Below, piece by piece: positions 1 to 9,900 of a stretch of DNA of 62,261 nt (the stretch's first letter is position 1; each line of letters starts with the position of its first letter). The stretch comes from an uncultured Eggerthella sp. GTDB taxonomy: Bacteria; Actinomycetota; Coriobacteriia; Coriobacteriales; Eggerthellaceae. The position numbers and the translations under genes are program-made. The stretch spans positions 1 through 62,261 of the forward strand of contig CABQIW010000004.1 of assembly GCA_902464295.1 (NCBI GenBank), read 5' to 3'. The notes below the pieces were generated by a model. The model was not told where the DNA came from, ran no database searches, and saw nothing but the letters and a program-made list of their open reading frames with translations.

Positions 1-64
1 GGACAACGGGGACGTAGCTTATTGTCCCGCTTTGGCGGGACAATAAGCTACGTCCCCGTTGTCC
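1..64. repeat. 64-nt perfect palindrome (REP-like hairpin), copy 1
   Basis: Two perfectly complementary 30-nt arms (1-30 and 35-64) enclose a 4-nt loop (31-34). The element may extend left of the window. It has the same size and plan as the hairpin at 48247-48310: 30-nt arms, 4-nt loop and GGGG at arm positions 8-11, although most other arm bases differ. The right arm overlaps the 3' end of the leftmost gene and supplies its last residues and stop codon. It would also form a very stable RNA hairpin and could end transcription of that gene. Classification as a REP-like or miniature mobile repeat is inference; no REP-associated transposase is in the window. Confidence 0.85.
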
Positions 65-782
65 TTTCAGAGCGTTCCTGTACGAATTCTTGAAGCGAAT
101 GGGCGCTCAGATCAGGCTTGCAAGCTGCAAGTTCTTCTTCAGTGAACATGCCCCACAAGGCTGCAACGCTTTGGCATCCTGCTGCGTTTGCGGCCTGGAT
201 ATCGAATGGGCTATCGCCAATATAGGTGCATTGTGTGGGCTCGATGCCGAGCAGTTCGCATCCGTGGATGATCGGACCGGGGGCAGGTTTATGTTCGGGC
301 CAATCATCTGAGCCCACCAGGAAGTCGAAGAAGGAATCAATTCCACAGATCTCAAGACCGCGCTGAGCGAGCCAGTGGCGTTTTGAAGTAACGACGCCCA
401 TGCGACAGCCAGCCTGAGCGAGCGTTCCAAGCGCTTCTTTCGTACCTGGGAAGACGCGAATGTTTTCATCGTGAATCGCATCATTATAAGCACGATAGAT
501 ATCTACGAGCTCTTCGGCATGGGTCTTATTGCCTGCTGTAAAATGGAGCATTTGATCGAGCAGAGGCGTACCAACACCAGCCATGAGCTCTCTATCGTTT
601 TGGTTCTGCCCGTCAACCTTATTGATGGCATAGCGCATCGATTCTAGGATCATATCGTGGGTATCAAGCAGGGTACCGTCAAGGTCGAAAAGAATCGGGG
701 AAGCAGCGTTCATAGTAAAGCTTTCTATAAGAAGGGTTCTGTGGCGCGGTTTTGTTTTCGCGTCTTGATCGCTGGAAAACAT
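48..782 (-). CDS. HAD-superfamily hydrolase, phosphoglycolate phosphatase-like
   Basis: A 244-aa haloacid dehalogenase-type phosphatase. Motif I FDLDGTLLDT has its nucleophilic Asp at about residue 33; the cap domain follows; the motif III lysine lies in EHKPAP and motif IV in GDSPFDIQAA. This layout matches Gph/PgpB-type small-molecule phosphatases, but the substrate cannot be read from sequence. The start at 782 has AAGGA six bases upstream; an internal ATG at 713 would begin closer to motif I, as most family members do, but has a poor ribosome binding site. The last five codons (R-T-T-G-T) and the TAG stop lie inside the palindromic repeat at 1-64, so the natural C-terminus may have been replaced by the repeat. 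Confidence 0.85.
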   Translation of the reverse strand: MFSSDQDAKTKPRHRTLLIESFTMNAASPILFDLDGTLLDTHDMILESMRYAINKVDGQNQNDRELMAGVGTPLLDQMLHFTAGNKTHAEELVDIYRAYNDAIHDENIRVFPGTKEALGTLAQAGCRMGVVTSKRHWLAQRGLEICGIDSFFDFLVGSDDWPEHKPAPGPIIHGCELLGIEPTQCTYIGDSPFDIQAANAAGCQSVAALWGMFTEEELAACKPDLSAHSLQEFVQERSERTTGT

Positions 783-919
783 CTCATATCCTTGCCTATT
801 CTATCGCACATGATTCATTGCAGGGAAAATCGCGAAGGACATCAGTGGAGGTTCGACCTTCAAATGCGCTTCATCAGGCTGATTGCATTTCTTAGTTTCA
901 TAAAAGAAAGAACAAGCAA

Positions 920-936
920 TTCCTAATACATAGGAA
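920..936. promoter_or_regulatory. Dyad TTCCTA-N5-TAGGAA upstream of acd-etfBA
   Basis: A perfect 6-bp inverted repeat (920-925 and 931-936) sits in the A/T-rich 783-1050 gap between the divergent HAD and acyl-CoA dehydrogenase genes. A possible -10 (TATAAC, 968-973) lies about 30 bp downstream, without a convincing -35. The placement would suit a repressor or activator site for the acd operon. No regulator gene is adjacent, so the role is speculative. Nothing else was recognised in this gap. Confidence 0.3.
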
Positions 937-1050
937 AAACAATATAAAAAAACAAAAATCAATATGGTATAACCTATATATCAAAGGAAAGCTTGCTCGA
1001 AGGATCCCACACCTTCCTCAAGCATGGCCGAACATAGAGGAGAACCTACG

Positions 1051-2187
1051 ATGACGCTGCTCTATACCAAAGAACAAAAAGCACTCATCAAGTTCGTTCA
1101 CGATGTCGCCGAGCAAGAGCTGAAGCCTTATGTGGCCGAAGCTGATCGAGCAGGAGAATGTCCTGCTGAATTATATGAATTCGGGTTCGATCTCGGCCTT
1201 CATCTGGTAGAGGTGCCCAAAGAATACGGCGGCACAGGGCTTGACTACGAAACGACGGCGATGATCTTCGAGGAACTAGCAAAAGTGGATGCCGGTTATG
1301 CGATCACGTTTGTCACAACCTTCGTTGCGTTGCGCAATGTTATTTTAGCTGGCACGCCCGAGCAGGCTCAATACTTCGCTGATGTGGTCAAACAGCGCCA
1401 GTTCGCCGCCTTTGCGCTCACTGAGCCTAATGCTGGTTCAGATGTTGCAAGCTTGCGTTCAACAGCGGTCGAAACCGAAGAAGGGTATCTGCTCAACGCT
1501 TCAAAAACCTTCATCACCAATGGTGGCCTTGCGCAGATCTACATCGTCTTTTGCAAGACCAACCCCGAAGCAGGCGCCCATGGCATCACTGCATTCATCG
1601 TTGATCGCAACATGCCTGGGGTGAAGGTTGGTGCCGAAGAGGACAAGATGGGCTTGCGTCTTTCAAACACCACTGAATTGATCCTGGACAACGTTATCGT
1701 TCCCAAAAACCGCGTGCTGGGTAAAGTGGGCGAAGGCATGAAGCTTGCGCTCAATGCGCTCAATCTATCGCGCGCGTTCGTTTGCACCATGGGTGTGGGC
1801 ATTATGCAGCGCGCACTCGATGAGGCGCTCGCCTACGCTAAAGAACGAAAGCAGTTCGACAAACCGCTGGCCAGCTTCCAATTGGTGCAGGGGCTGTTGG
1901 CCGATATGGCCATAAAGACTGAAGCATCGCGCTGTCTCGTGAACAACACGATGCGCCTGATGGATGCAGGAAGCTTAGTGCAAACAGAAGGCGCGATCTG
2001 TAAGACGTTCGTTTCAGATTCCATGCAGGAGGTCGTTTCGAACGCTATCCAGATTCTGGGTGGCTATGGGTATAGTCGAGAGTATCCGGTCGAAAAGCTC
2101 ATGCGCGATGCGAAAGTATTCCAGATATTCGAAGGCGCGAATCAGATCCAGCGCATCACCATCGCAAAACAACTTGTGTCGTCATAG
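1051..2187 (+). CDS. Acyl-CoA dehydrogenase (short-chain/butyryl-CoA type)
   Basis: A FAD-dependent acyl-CoA dehydrogenase of 378 aa, the usual family length. The N-terminal helical domain is followed by the FAD/substrate motif FALTEPNAGSDVAS, the middle beta domain with FITNGG, and the C-terminal helical domain. The catalytic base is the Glu in IFEGANQIQR, as in butyryl-CoA dehydrogenase. I chose ATG 1051 because GAGGAG lies 8 nt upstream; the in-frame ATG at 1024 has no ribosome binding site. It is followed closely by etfB and etfA, the arrangement of Bcd-EtfAB and caffeyl-CoA reductase systems, so it probably exchanges electrons with the dedicated ETF. No thiolase or crotonase genes are adjacent, so the acyl-CoA substrate is unknown; enoyl-CoA reduction in fermentation is the likely direction. 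Confidence 0.9.
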   Translation: MTLLYTKEQKALIKFVHDVAEQELKPYVAEADRAGECPAELYEFGFDLGLHLVEVPKEYGGTGLDYETTAMIFEELAKVDAGYAITFVTTFVALRNVILAGTPEQAQYFADVVKQRQFAAFALTEPNAGSDVASLRSTAVETEEGYLLNASKTFITNGGLAQIYIVFCKTNPEAGAHGITAFIVDRNMPGVKVGAEEDKMGLRLSNTTELILDNVIVPKNRVLGKVGEGMKLALNALNLSRAFVCTMGVGIMQRALDEALAYAKERKQFDKPLASFQLVQGLLADMAIKTEASRCLVNNTMRLMDAGSLVQTEGAICKTFVSDSMQEVVSNAIQILGGYGYSREYPVEKLMRDAKVFQIFEGANQIQRITIAKQLVSS

Positions 2188-2217
2188 TCGTACAAATCAC
2201 CGAACAAAGAAGGAACC

Positions 2218-3060
2218 ATGAGAATCGCAGTTTGTTTGAAACAGGTGCCCGATACGACGGAGATCAAGATCGATCCAGTGAAAAATACGCTCATTCGAAA
2301 AGGTGTACCGAGCATCATGAACCCTTACGATCGTCATGCGCTCGAGATGGCTCTTCAGCTCAAAGATGCAATCGGTGCAGAAGTGGTTGCGCTTACGATG
2401 GGTCCCAGTCAGGCGAGCGCGATCCTTGAAGAAGCGCATGCGATGGGTGCCGACGAAGGATATCTGATCACCGATAGGAAGTTCGGCGGTTCGGACACCT
2501 TCGCTACGAGCTATATTCTCCGTGCCGCCATCAGCCATCTTGGCCCCTTCGATCTGGTGTTGGGTGGCAAGCAGGCGATCGATGGTGATACGGGACAAAC
2601 TATCTCTTCGCTTGCCCAGCACCTCAATTGCGCTTGCATAAACCAAGTACTCGATCTGCATCTTGAGACCGCGCAAGCGAACGAAAGCGAGCATAGGTCC
2701 GCACACACGCCGAATGAACGTTGGCGCGCAACCATCAAGCGTCAGACCGATGAAGGCATCGAGGTGCTCGAAGCGACTTTGCCACTGGTGTGCACCGTTA
2801 TGAAAGAGAGCAACAAACCGCGCTATGCCAGCATCCAAAGTACGCTCGATGCACTTGCACTCGAAACGAAAGAGATCAATTTCGAAGATCTTAAAGGGCG
2901 TCTGGATGAGTTGAAGATCGGCCTCAAAGGTTCGCCTACACGTGTGCAGAAGTCTTTCGTTCCTGAGCGCTGTTCGGAAGGTGTCTTCTTGGAGGGCAGT
3001 GCGCAGGAAAAGGCGCATGAGCTGATCGAAGAGCTTATCGAAGCGAAGCTGCTCGTATAA
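2218..3060 (+). CDS. etfB: Electron transfer flavoprotein beta subunit
   Basis: The 280-aa EtfB starts with the family hallmark MRIAVCLKQVPDT and carries the nucleotide-binding GGKQAIDGDTGQ segment in its Rossmann-like domain. A clear AAGGA stands just before the ATG, 30 bp after the dehydrogenase stop. EtfB normally binds AMP in classical ETFs, or a bifurcating FAD in clostridial-type ETFs paired with Bcd or CarC. The operon with an acyl-CoA dehydrogenase favours the latter type, but whether it bifurcates cannot be decided from motif reading. Partners are EtfA (next gene) and the upstream dehydrogenase. Confidence 0.92.
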   Translation: MRIAVCLKQVPDTTEIKIDPVKNTLIRKGVPSIMNPYDRHALEMALQLKDAIGAEVVALTMGPSQASAILEEAHAMGADEGYLITDRKFGGSDTFATSYILRAAISHLGPFDLVLGGKQAIDGDTGQTISSLAQHLNCACINQVLDLHLETAQANESEHRSAHTPNERWRATIKRQTDEGIEVLEATLPLVCTVMKESNKPRYASIQSTLDALALETKEINFEDLKGRLDELKIGLKGSPTRVQKSFVPERCSEGVFLEGSAQEKAHELIEELIEAKLLV

Positions 3061-3099
3061 CGATTCGTGAAAACATTCAAAACGCAAAGGGGATCAGAG

Positions 3100-4092
3100 A
3101 TGGAAAAGAATGATCATCGCGATATTTGGGTCTTCTTGGAAGAGTTCGAAGGGAAACCGAAGCAAGTGGGTGCAGAGCTTTTGGGGCAGGCACGCCGACT
3201 CGCGGATGAGATCAACCAGGAAGTGGCCGCAGTCATCATCGCGCACGATGCAGATGAAGCGCTCGAGATGGCACGTAGGTATGGTGCTGATAAGGCATAC
3301 GTGATCGAAGGGGAGTGCTACCGTCATTTCACCGCGGACCCGTATGCCGAAGCGTTCTCTCATCTGTGCGAGAAGTACCAGCCTGAGATCATCCTCGTAG
3401 GCGCAACAGCTAACGGGCGCGAGCTCGCATCGCATGTGGCGGTGAAGCTCGAGGCGGGATTGACCGCAGATTGCACGGCGCTCTACATCGACCCTGAAAC
3501 AGCCATCATGCAATGGGAACGTCCCGCATTCGGCGGTAATCTCTATGCGCGTATCAGTGCGAATACGCATCCACAAATGGGAACGGTACGCCCGGGGGCA
3601 ATGCCGCTGCCCGAGCCAACTCCCCATCAGAATATGGAAGTGGTCAGGGAAGATTTTGTCCCTCAACAGGTGCGTGTTCAAGTGAAGGACTTCATCAAGG
3701 ACGCGACCGATAACGGCATATCCTTGCAAGATGCAGAAGTTATCGTTTCGGGTGGACGCGGCATGAAAGGCCCTGAGAACTTCGCGATGCTCGAAGAGTT
3801 GGCGGCGTTGCTCGGCGGAACCGTGGGTTGTTCGCGCTCAGTTGTTGAAGAGGGATGGCTTCCTGCGAGCAAACAGGTTGGTCAGACGGGCTCATCGGTT
3901 TCACCACGGATCTACTTTGCCTGTGGAATATCAGGTGCGGTACAGCATGTGGCAGGAATGGACCATTCCGATGCGATCGTTGCGATCAACCAGGACCCTC
4001 ATGCGCCCATTTTCGACGTGGCCGATTACTGCATCGTGGGCGACGTGTTCGAAGTAGTGCCCGCTTTGATAGAAGAGCTCTCTAAGAAATAG
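3100..4092 (+). CDS. etfA: Electron transfer flavoprotein alpha subunit
   Basis: EtfA of 330 aa. The C-terminal FAD domain is clear: SGGRGMKGPENF, then VGQTGSSVSPRIYFACGISG, the QHVAGM segment, and the AINQDPHAPIF and DYCIVGD motifs that hold FAD. The ATG at 3100 has AAGGGG seven bases upstream and is preferred over the in-frame GTG at 3067, which has no ribosome binding site. It is the last gene of the acd-etfB-etfA operon, and the tRNA-Phe promoter follows about 40 bp later. With EtfB it forms the heterodimer that carries electrons to or from the acyl-CoA dehydrogenase. Confidence 0.93.
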   Translation: MEKNDHRDIWVFLEEFEGKPKQVGAELLGQARRLADEINQEVAAVIIAHDADEALEMARRYGADKAYVIEGECYRHFTADPYAEAFSHLCEKYQPEIILVGATANGRELASHVAVKLEAGLTADCTALYIDPETAIMQWERPAFGGNLYARISANTHPQMGTVRPGAMPLPEPTPHQNMEVVREDFVPQQVRVQVKDFIKDATDNGISLQDAEVIVSGGRGMKGPENFAMLEELAALLGGTVGCSRSVVEEGWLPASKQVGQTGSSVSPRIYFACGISGAVQHVAGMDHSDAIVAINQDPHAPIFDVADYCIVGDVFEVVPALIEELSKK

Positions 4093-4133
4093 TTGCGCTT
4101 CATTGCGCTCACCGTATAAGTCCTGTGTATTGC

Positions 4134-4161
4134 TTGACCGAAAAAATGTCTGTAGTACAAT
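4134..4161 (+). promoter_or_regulatory. Sigma-70-type promoter of tRNA-Phe
   Basis: TTGACC (4134-4139) and TACAAT (4156-4161) are separated by 16 bp, and the mature tRNA starts 37 bp after the -10. Close to consensus at both boxes. Confidence 0.7.
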
Positions 4162-4197
4162 AACAACTCGCGTCGTAAACATTCGACGGCACATACT

Positions 4198-4273
<76 letters not shown>

Positions 4274-4281
4274 TGAATCTT

Positions 4282-4306
4282 AAAGCCCCACAACCGGGGC
4301 TTTTTT
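4282..4306 (+). terminator. Rho-independent terminator after tRNA-Phe
   Basis: Stem AAAGCCCC/GGGGCTTT around a short loop, followed by a run of T residues. It begins eight bases after the CCA end of the tRNA. Confidence 0.9.
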
Positions 4307-4602
4307 CTTTGTTCTCCTGTGTGTAACTTTTGGAGTGAGCACTTTATGTGCCTAAAAACACATAGGCGTATCTTATTGAAGCGCCTGAATTTATCCAGAA
4401 AATGCCACAAAATCGTAAAAATGATGAATTAAGTGTGAACGCACTTACGTTTATTGTTCAAAGTATTGCCAGGTAGTTGGCGAAATCGGTATCCTTCCCT
4501 ACTCAATTGCTCTGAGTGCAAAAGTGGTTGAACAAGATAAATATGAGACGCGAGTGCAGATCGAAACAGACATGCTGTGCTTGGCCCTTAAAGGGGGAAA
4601 TC
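4307..4602. other. Intergenic leader of the surface-protein operon, no gene recognised
   Basis: Nearly 300 bp between the tRNA terminator and the first surface-protein start. It contains a small hairpin (TATGTG/CACATA, 4345-4364) but no ORF with a credible ribosome binding site. I looked for a c-di-GMP riboswitch, common before adhesins, and did not find its conserved blocks. A promoter and long 5' leader are likely but not resolved. Confidence 0.4.
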
Positions 4603-6945
4603 ATGGGGAAGATGATCAAACGCAAGTCGAATGCGCTGGCGGCAGCGTTGCTCGCGTTCGTTTTTGCTTTCAGCTTGTTGGGGATTCCAAACATTGCGCA
4701 TGCGCAGTCGGAAAACGAAAGCGCAAGCAAAAGAACAATCAAAGTGAGCGGTACTGATTTTATGCAGCCGAATGCACAAGGCTGGGAAGTGCTCAAGGTG
4801 GATGACCTTGAAGATCGCGCGCTCTATATAACTGTAGAAAAGGATGGCGCGCCGCTGAGCAATCCTATCAAATTTACTGCAGCAGATAACAATGCAGATG
4901 CAGGCCATAGTGGTACGGGATCACGCATTGCGCAGATCGTGGCAGTTCAAATACTTGCTGATAAGAATGCAGGCCAAGTACAAACAGCTACAGAGCTTTT
5001 CGCTGATCCTTACAATCATGCCACTTATACGATTGAAGTGAGCACTGCACTTATGCAAGGAGACAAGCTCTATCAAGGCGCCATCTATCCAGTCTATGCA
5101 AAGATAATCGACACTGACGGCTCGACCACTCTTTCGCTTTTGGGCATTCGCACCGCAAACGCCGATGAACGTAAAAGCGCTAAGAATATCGGTGTTGGAC
5201 AGACTTACTACAAGCAGAACACTACTGAAGAAGCGTACCCAATAAGCTATAGCTTGAAGAAGCAGGGAGACATCGACAACGTGTTCGATGACAATCTGAA
5301 TGCGTATGTAGTGACCTACGAGCAAAACGACAAGAACAGCGTCGAAGGCATGATCAACTATGTTGATGCGACTTCGGGCAAGATCGTAAAGCAAGAAGCC
5401 TTCAGTGGCGTTGATGAAAACGGCAAGCGCGCGACCATTAAGAAATCATTCACTGCTACTGACCCTGATGACGACGCGAAGACTAACTACTATCGCGTGG
5501 TGTCGGGTCTTGCGGGAAGCCAAGTTGAACTGTCTTTTTCGCAAGCCTCCTATACGGTTCGTGTAGTAGCCGTACCTAATATGGATGAGAGTTCTTATGG
5601 TGTGACCATCAACTACGTCGACGAAAATGATGAGTTACTCTGGAGCGATAGCGTTGATGTTAAAGGATATGGGTACCGTTATACGCTGCCGAATACGTTC
5701 TCGATGAATAAAGGATCGCAGGTTGAAAGCGCTGATGGGGTGAACTTCTATCGCCTGAACAAGGTGATCGGTGCTCAGGTGGCTACCGATGGCTCTTCAG
5801 ATGAAGGCGACCTTGAGGAACAGAGCGGATCTGGTTCAAGCCAGGACGAGAACAACCCATCCGATGGGTCAGATCAGAACGTCTCGATAGGTCAGGCAAC
5901 TGATGCTCATGGAACTGCGATCGTACTCACGAAAGACATGGCCGATGCAGATTTCATCATGAATGATGGCAAGCGTACGATCAAGGCCGTCTACGATTCG
6001 CAAGAAGCTACGAAAGCGGTTGACTTCACGCTTGTTGAGATGGATGGGGAGACGGGCAAGGAAATCGGACGTATCACCAAAACGCTCACCCCCGAGGCTT
6101 CAACAGACTTTCATTATCAGCCAACGAACAAGAAAATAGACGGCAAGACCTATGTGCCATGGTCAGGTAATGCAAATGAAGTCACCTATTCGTGGGAGAG
6201 CCTTGGACAAGGCGAGGACCTGCTGCAATATGTTTACTATGTTTCCGAAGACTACGTTGCCGGCAATGCATACGACATCACGATCCAGTATATGAACATA
6301 GCGAATGGGCAGGTGCTGCGCCAAGAGACGCTTGCGGTCGATCCTGAGATAACAAACTATGTCGAATTCACGGGCGAATCGCGCTTCACGCAAGATGGAA
6401 ACGAATACGTACGCCTTGCTGGCCAAGATGCTGGCATTCGCCATGCGTTCTTCTCGCCCGATCGCACCTACACGATCTACTATCGCAATGTTAATGACAC
6501 GATCAATGCTAATACGACGATCGTTCGTACGCAGATTATCGAGACGAATCGCACGGTAGTGACTCCAGGAGGTGGGCTTACAGCAGTTGCTGCACCCATT
6601 GAGGACGCCGGTGCAGGCGAGCCCGCTTTAGATGCGGGAATAGGCGCGGGTGATGGTGCGGTCGTCATCAATGATGACGATAATCCGCTTGCAGGTCCCG
6701 GTGGTTTGGACACCACTTCAGAACGTACGATCGAAGATAGTGAAAACCCCCTTGCATCAGGAGCTTTGTCAAAGATCGATCCTGTGGTGTTGGGGGCGGT
6801 CATAGCGTTATTAGCCTTGGGCGTGATCGGAGGTCTCTTGGTTAGGCGACGTAAGCAGGCGCGCACAGCCGAGGGCATGAGCGACTCGTATAACGCTCAG
6901 GAGCCTCGCAAAATGAACAACTTGAACGATCCGCGCGATGTGTAA
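4603..6945 (+). CDS. Secreted surface protein with MucBP-like repeats and C-terminal membrane anchor
   Basis: A 780-aa exported protein. A signal peptide (MGKMIKRKS, then a hydrophobic stretch ending AHAQ) is followed by beta-rich repeats of the MucBP type, recognisable by INYVD- or IQYMN-like starts (GMINYVD, VTINYVD, ITIQYMN), and an acidic, Ser-rich linker. Near the C-terminus come one transmembrane helix (DPVVLGAVIALLALGVIGG), RRRK and a cytoplasmic tail of about 30 residues. There is no LPxTG-type sortase motif, so it is probably membrane anchored. ATG 4603 is preferred because AAAGGGGG lies five bases upstream. Translation is likely coupled to the next gene, whose ribosome binding site overlaps this stop codon. 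Probable role is adhesion to mucin or matrix; the ligand is unknown. Confidence 0.75.
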   Translation: MGKMIKRKSNALAAALLAFVFAFSLLGIPNIAHAQSENESASKRTIKVSGTDFMQPNAQGWEVLKVDDLEDRALYITVEKDGAPLSNPIKFTAADNNADAGHSGTGSRIAQIVAVQILADKNAGQVQTATELFADPYNHATYTIEVSTALMQGDKLYQGAIYPVYAKIIDTDGSTTLSLLGIRTANADERKSAKNIGVGQTYYKQNTTEEAYPISYSLKKQGDIDNVFDDNLNAYVVTYEQNDKNSVEGMINYVDATSGKIVKQEAFSGVDENGKRATIKKSFTATDPDDDAKTNYYRVVSGLAGSQVELSFSQASYTVRVVAVPNMDESSYGVTINYVDENDELLWSDSVDVKGYGYRYTLPNTFSMNKGSQVESADGVNFYRLNKVIGAQVATDGSSDEGDLEEQSGSGSSQDENNPSDGSDQNVSIGQATDAHGTAIVLTKDMADADFIMNDGKRTIKAVYDSQEATKAVDFTLVEMDGETGKEIGRITKTLTPEASTDFHYQPTNKKIDGKTYVPWSGNANEVTYSWESLGQGEDLLQYVYYVSEDYVAGNAYDITIQYMNIANGQVLRQETLAVDPEITNYVEFTGESRFTQDGNEYVRLAGQDAGIRHAFFSPDRTYTIYYRNVNDTINANTTIVRTQIIETNRTVVTPGGGLTAVAAPIEDAGAGEPALDAGIGAGDGAVVINDDDNPLAGPGGLDTTSERTIEDSENPLASGALSKIDPVVLGAVIALLALGVIGGLLVRRRKQARTAEGMSDSYNAQEPRKMNNLNDPRDV

Positions 6946-6958
6946 GGAGGTGGCTTCT

Positions 6959-9900
6959 ATGACCAAGTTATTAGCGAACAAGAAATTCAAATTCGCACTC
7001 GGAATCATCTTGGCCTTCCTGTTAGTGGTCACCTTGCTTCCTGCTATTCACGCGGCTTATGGTGAAGGTGAGGAACAGCTAACCGATGCAACCACTTCAG
7101 TGGTTGACACTGAGAGAGCTTCAGGCCTTCCAGAAGATTCAACGAGCACCGATGAAGGCGCTAACGATGAAAGCGATGCTGCGAACGTCAACGAAGATGG
7201 AGAGCCTGAAGATGCTGCGGAGATGAGCAATGAAGCCACTGAAGATGCCGCACTTTCTGCTCAGGCAGAGCGGGTAGGTGTCGTATGGACAGGGAATACG
7301 GCAACCATCAACGATGGAACAACGGTTGATGTAAGTGTGGTCACTCTGCCGAATGGCCAGGGCAGCTATACGCTTACCGTGAATGGTACATTGAACGGAA
7401 GGATTGAAGTCGGTGCGAACCAAACGCTCAATCTTAAAGGACACGGAACCATTAATGGTGCCGCTCAAGATGGGAGCGTCATCACGGTTAAAGGTAAGAA
7501 AGCAACGCTGATCCTCAATGAGGACATGAAGAGCAACGCAGGTGCCAAAGGCCTTACCATCACCGGTGGCAAAGGAACGGCTGTTCCGCATAACTTCGGC
7601 GGTGATCACAACACCCAGATACCACTCAACGCGGGTGATCGTGCAGGCGGTGGTATCCATGTTCAGCGTACGAGTGCAGATTCTGACACAGCGAACAATC
7701 CCAAGTTCATCATGTATGGTGGCACCATCACGGGCAATCAGGCTGCTGCAGGCGGCGGCATCTATATCGATCGCTGGTGCAATTTCGAGATGCACGGCGG
7801 TACGGTTTCAAGCAATACTGCATCCGTTCATGAAGGGGGCGGCATTTATACAGCTGCGCGTGCTGCCAAGATCACTGCAGGGAATATTCTGAACAACGAA
7901 ACCAAGACGACCACTGATTGGGGTGGCGGCGGAATATTCGTTGAATCGCGCGGTAGACTTGCGATTCCTACTATTAAGGTCGCTGGGAATACAGCCTATG
8001 GTTTAGGTGGTGGCATTTCGGGTTGCCCACATGCACGTATTGGTGTGGCAGGTCAGGGAATCGGAGATATTACTGAAGGTGCTGCAGTCTATGGCAATAC
8101 TGCCCATAAGACAGCGCGCCCTCAAAACAATGTGCTCTATGCGCTCGAATTCCGCGGATTAAACAATTATGTTGTTGGTCCACCACATACCTATGAAGCA
8201 CTCAAGGGTAAAGATGTAGCGGGAGATCTTTACGCATATGCAGATGCGCTTGATGGCTTGCAGTTCACCAAAGAGGTCGCTCAGGACTACTATTGCACAC
8301 GATCGAGCATCGTGTTCGGACAGAATCTTGATGGGGGGTCGGGTCTTGCATGGACTGGCCGTTACGCTGGGCCTGACGGTAGTGGCGATATAAAGATCAA
8401 CAAAGGAGCCTGGTATGGCGAAGGCAACTATACGGTCGGTCTGACCGCTACAGCCCCTGCTTCCACACAAATCACGCGAGCAGTTACGGTGGAAGGAAAC
8501 ACGAGTTCGACCCATGGAGGGGGAATCGGCTGCAACGGGCAGCTGATCATCGGTTCGTTGCCAAGCCAGACGATCGTCAACAAGCTTTGGACGATCGAAT
8601 TCGAGAAGAACTTGAAGAAGTATAACGATGAACTCATAACTACGAACCTTCCATCGTTTAAGTTCGGTCTTTATAGCGCGAAGGACGAGAACGCGAAGAC
8701 CGCAGAGGCAACGAACACCAGCGATGGCAAGATCACCTTTACCGTTGATGACGATCGATTCGCTGGTTCAGAGGGCGGCACAGAATACACCTTGTACGCT
8801 AAAGAGATCCGCAATGATCTGCAAGCAGAGGATTACGAGTTCGATGAGTCTTGGCACGAAGTGAAAGTGACCATAGGCAAGCGAACGAGCGTTGCTGAAG
8901 TTGATGGCGAAAAAGTGACCACGACCTCTTCTTATGTGAAGAAGATTGATTACGGAACGAGCGGGACACCAGGTCAGACCTTTACGAATCGTGTGATACT
9001 GAAGGGAGATTTGGCGCTGAAGGCGAAAAAGTTCCTCTACGGCGATACTTCGAACGCTGCAGGCAAGTTCTTCTTTACGATGCAACGGATAACCGAGCCT
9101 ATTGATGGCGTGCTCGACCTGAACAGTGCGCCGCTCGAGCGCATGTCGCGACCTGGTACGAACGGCGGTTTCACAGGTAATGAAGCGGAAGTTGCTTTCG
9201 ATGCCGTCTCCTATACCGAAATCGGAGATTACTGGTATCTGATCTCGGAAAACGAATCATCAGGGACCACGCATGACCCACGCATCTATGTTGTGAAGGT
9301 TACGGTGCGAGTGGCAGCCGATGGCATGAGCTTGGTGCCGTCAGTAGCTGAGATCTCGTATGCCGAAGGCGTTGAGGTTGATGAATCGGGCAGCCCGAAG
9401 CCAGTTACGCTCACCAAGCTCGAGCCAGTCGATGGCGCGCTTCCTGATATCGAATTCACTAATTTCAACGATGGTATAGCTACCATGAGCGTGTATGGTT
9501 ATGCGGTTAATGCAGCTTCAAATGAGCCGATCGAGCAGCAGTGTTTCGTCGATCCGAAGATTATCAAGAACCTCGAGGGCCGTGCGCTCACGGAAGGCGA
9601 GTTCAACTTCAAGCTCATCGAGCTAACACCAACGAAGAACAGCGATGGTGTCGAGGTGGTTGATTGGTCGACAACGAATGGTCCGACCATTTCTGAAACT
9701 ACGAACGATCGCTATGGCATGGTCGACTTCGACAAGGCGAACAATGTGGGTACTTGGGAGAATCCGACCTGTTTGCAATACACCGCGCCGGGTACGTACT
9801 ACTACCGCGTGGTCGAGGCCAATGACGCATCCGATCCCTCAGTCGAATACTCGAAGCAGATCATCACTTTTACAACGGTGATCGAGTTTAACGATCAAGG

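Noticed and set aside
2197..3087. 296-aa open frame antisense to etfB
   Set aside because: EtfB is a clear family member on the other strand; the antisense frame has no recognisable motif.
4307..4602. c-di-GMP riboswitch upstream of the surface proteins
   Set aside because: Conserved GEMM-type blocks are not present in this leader.
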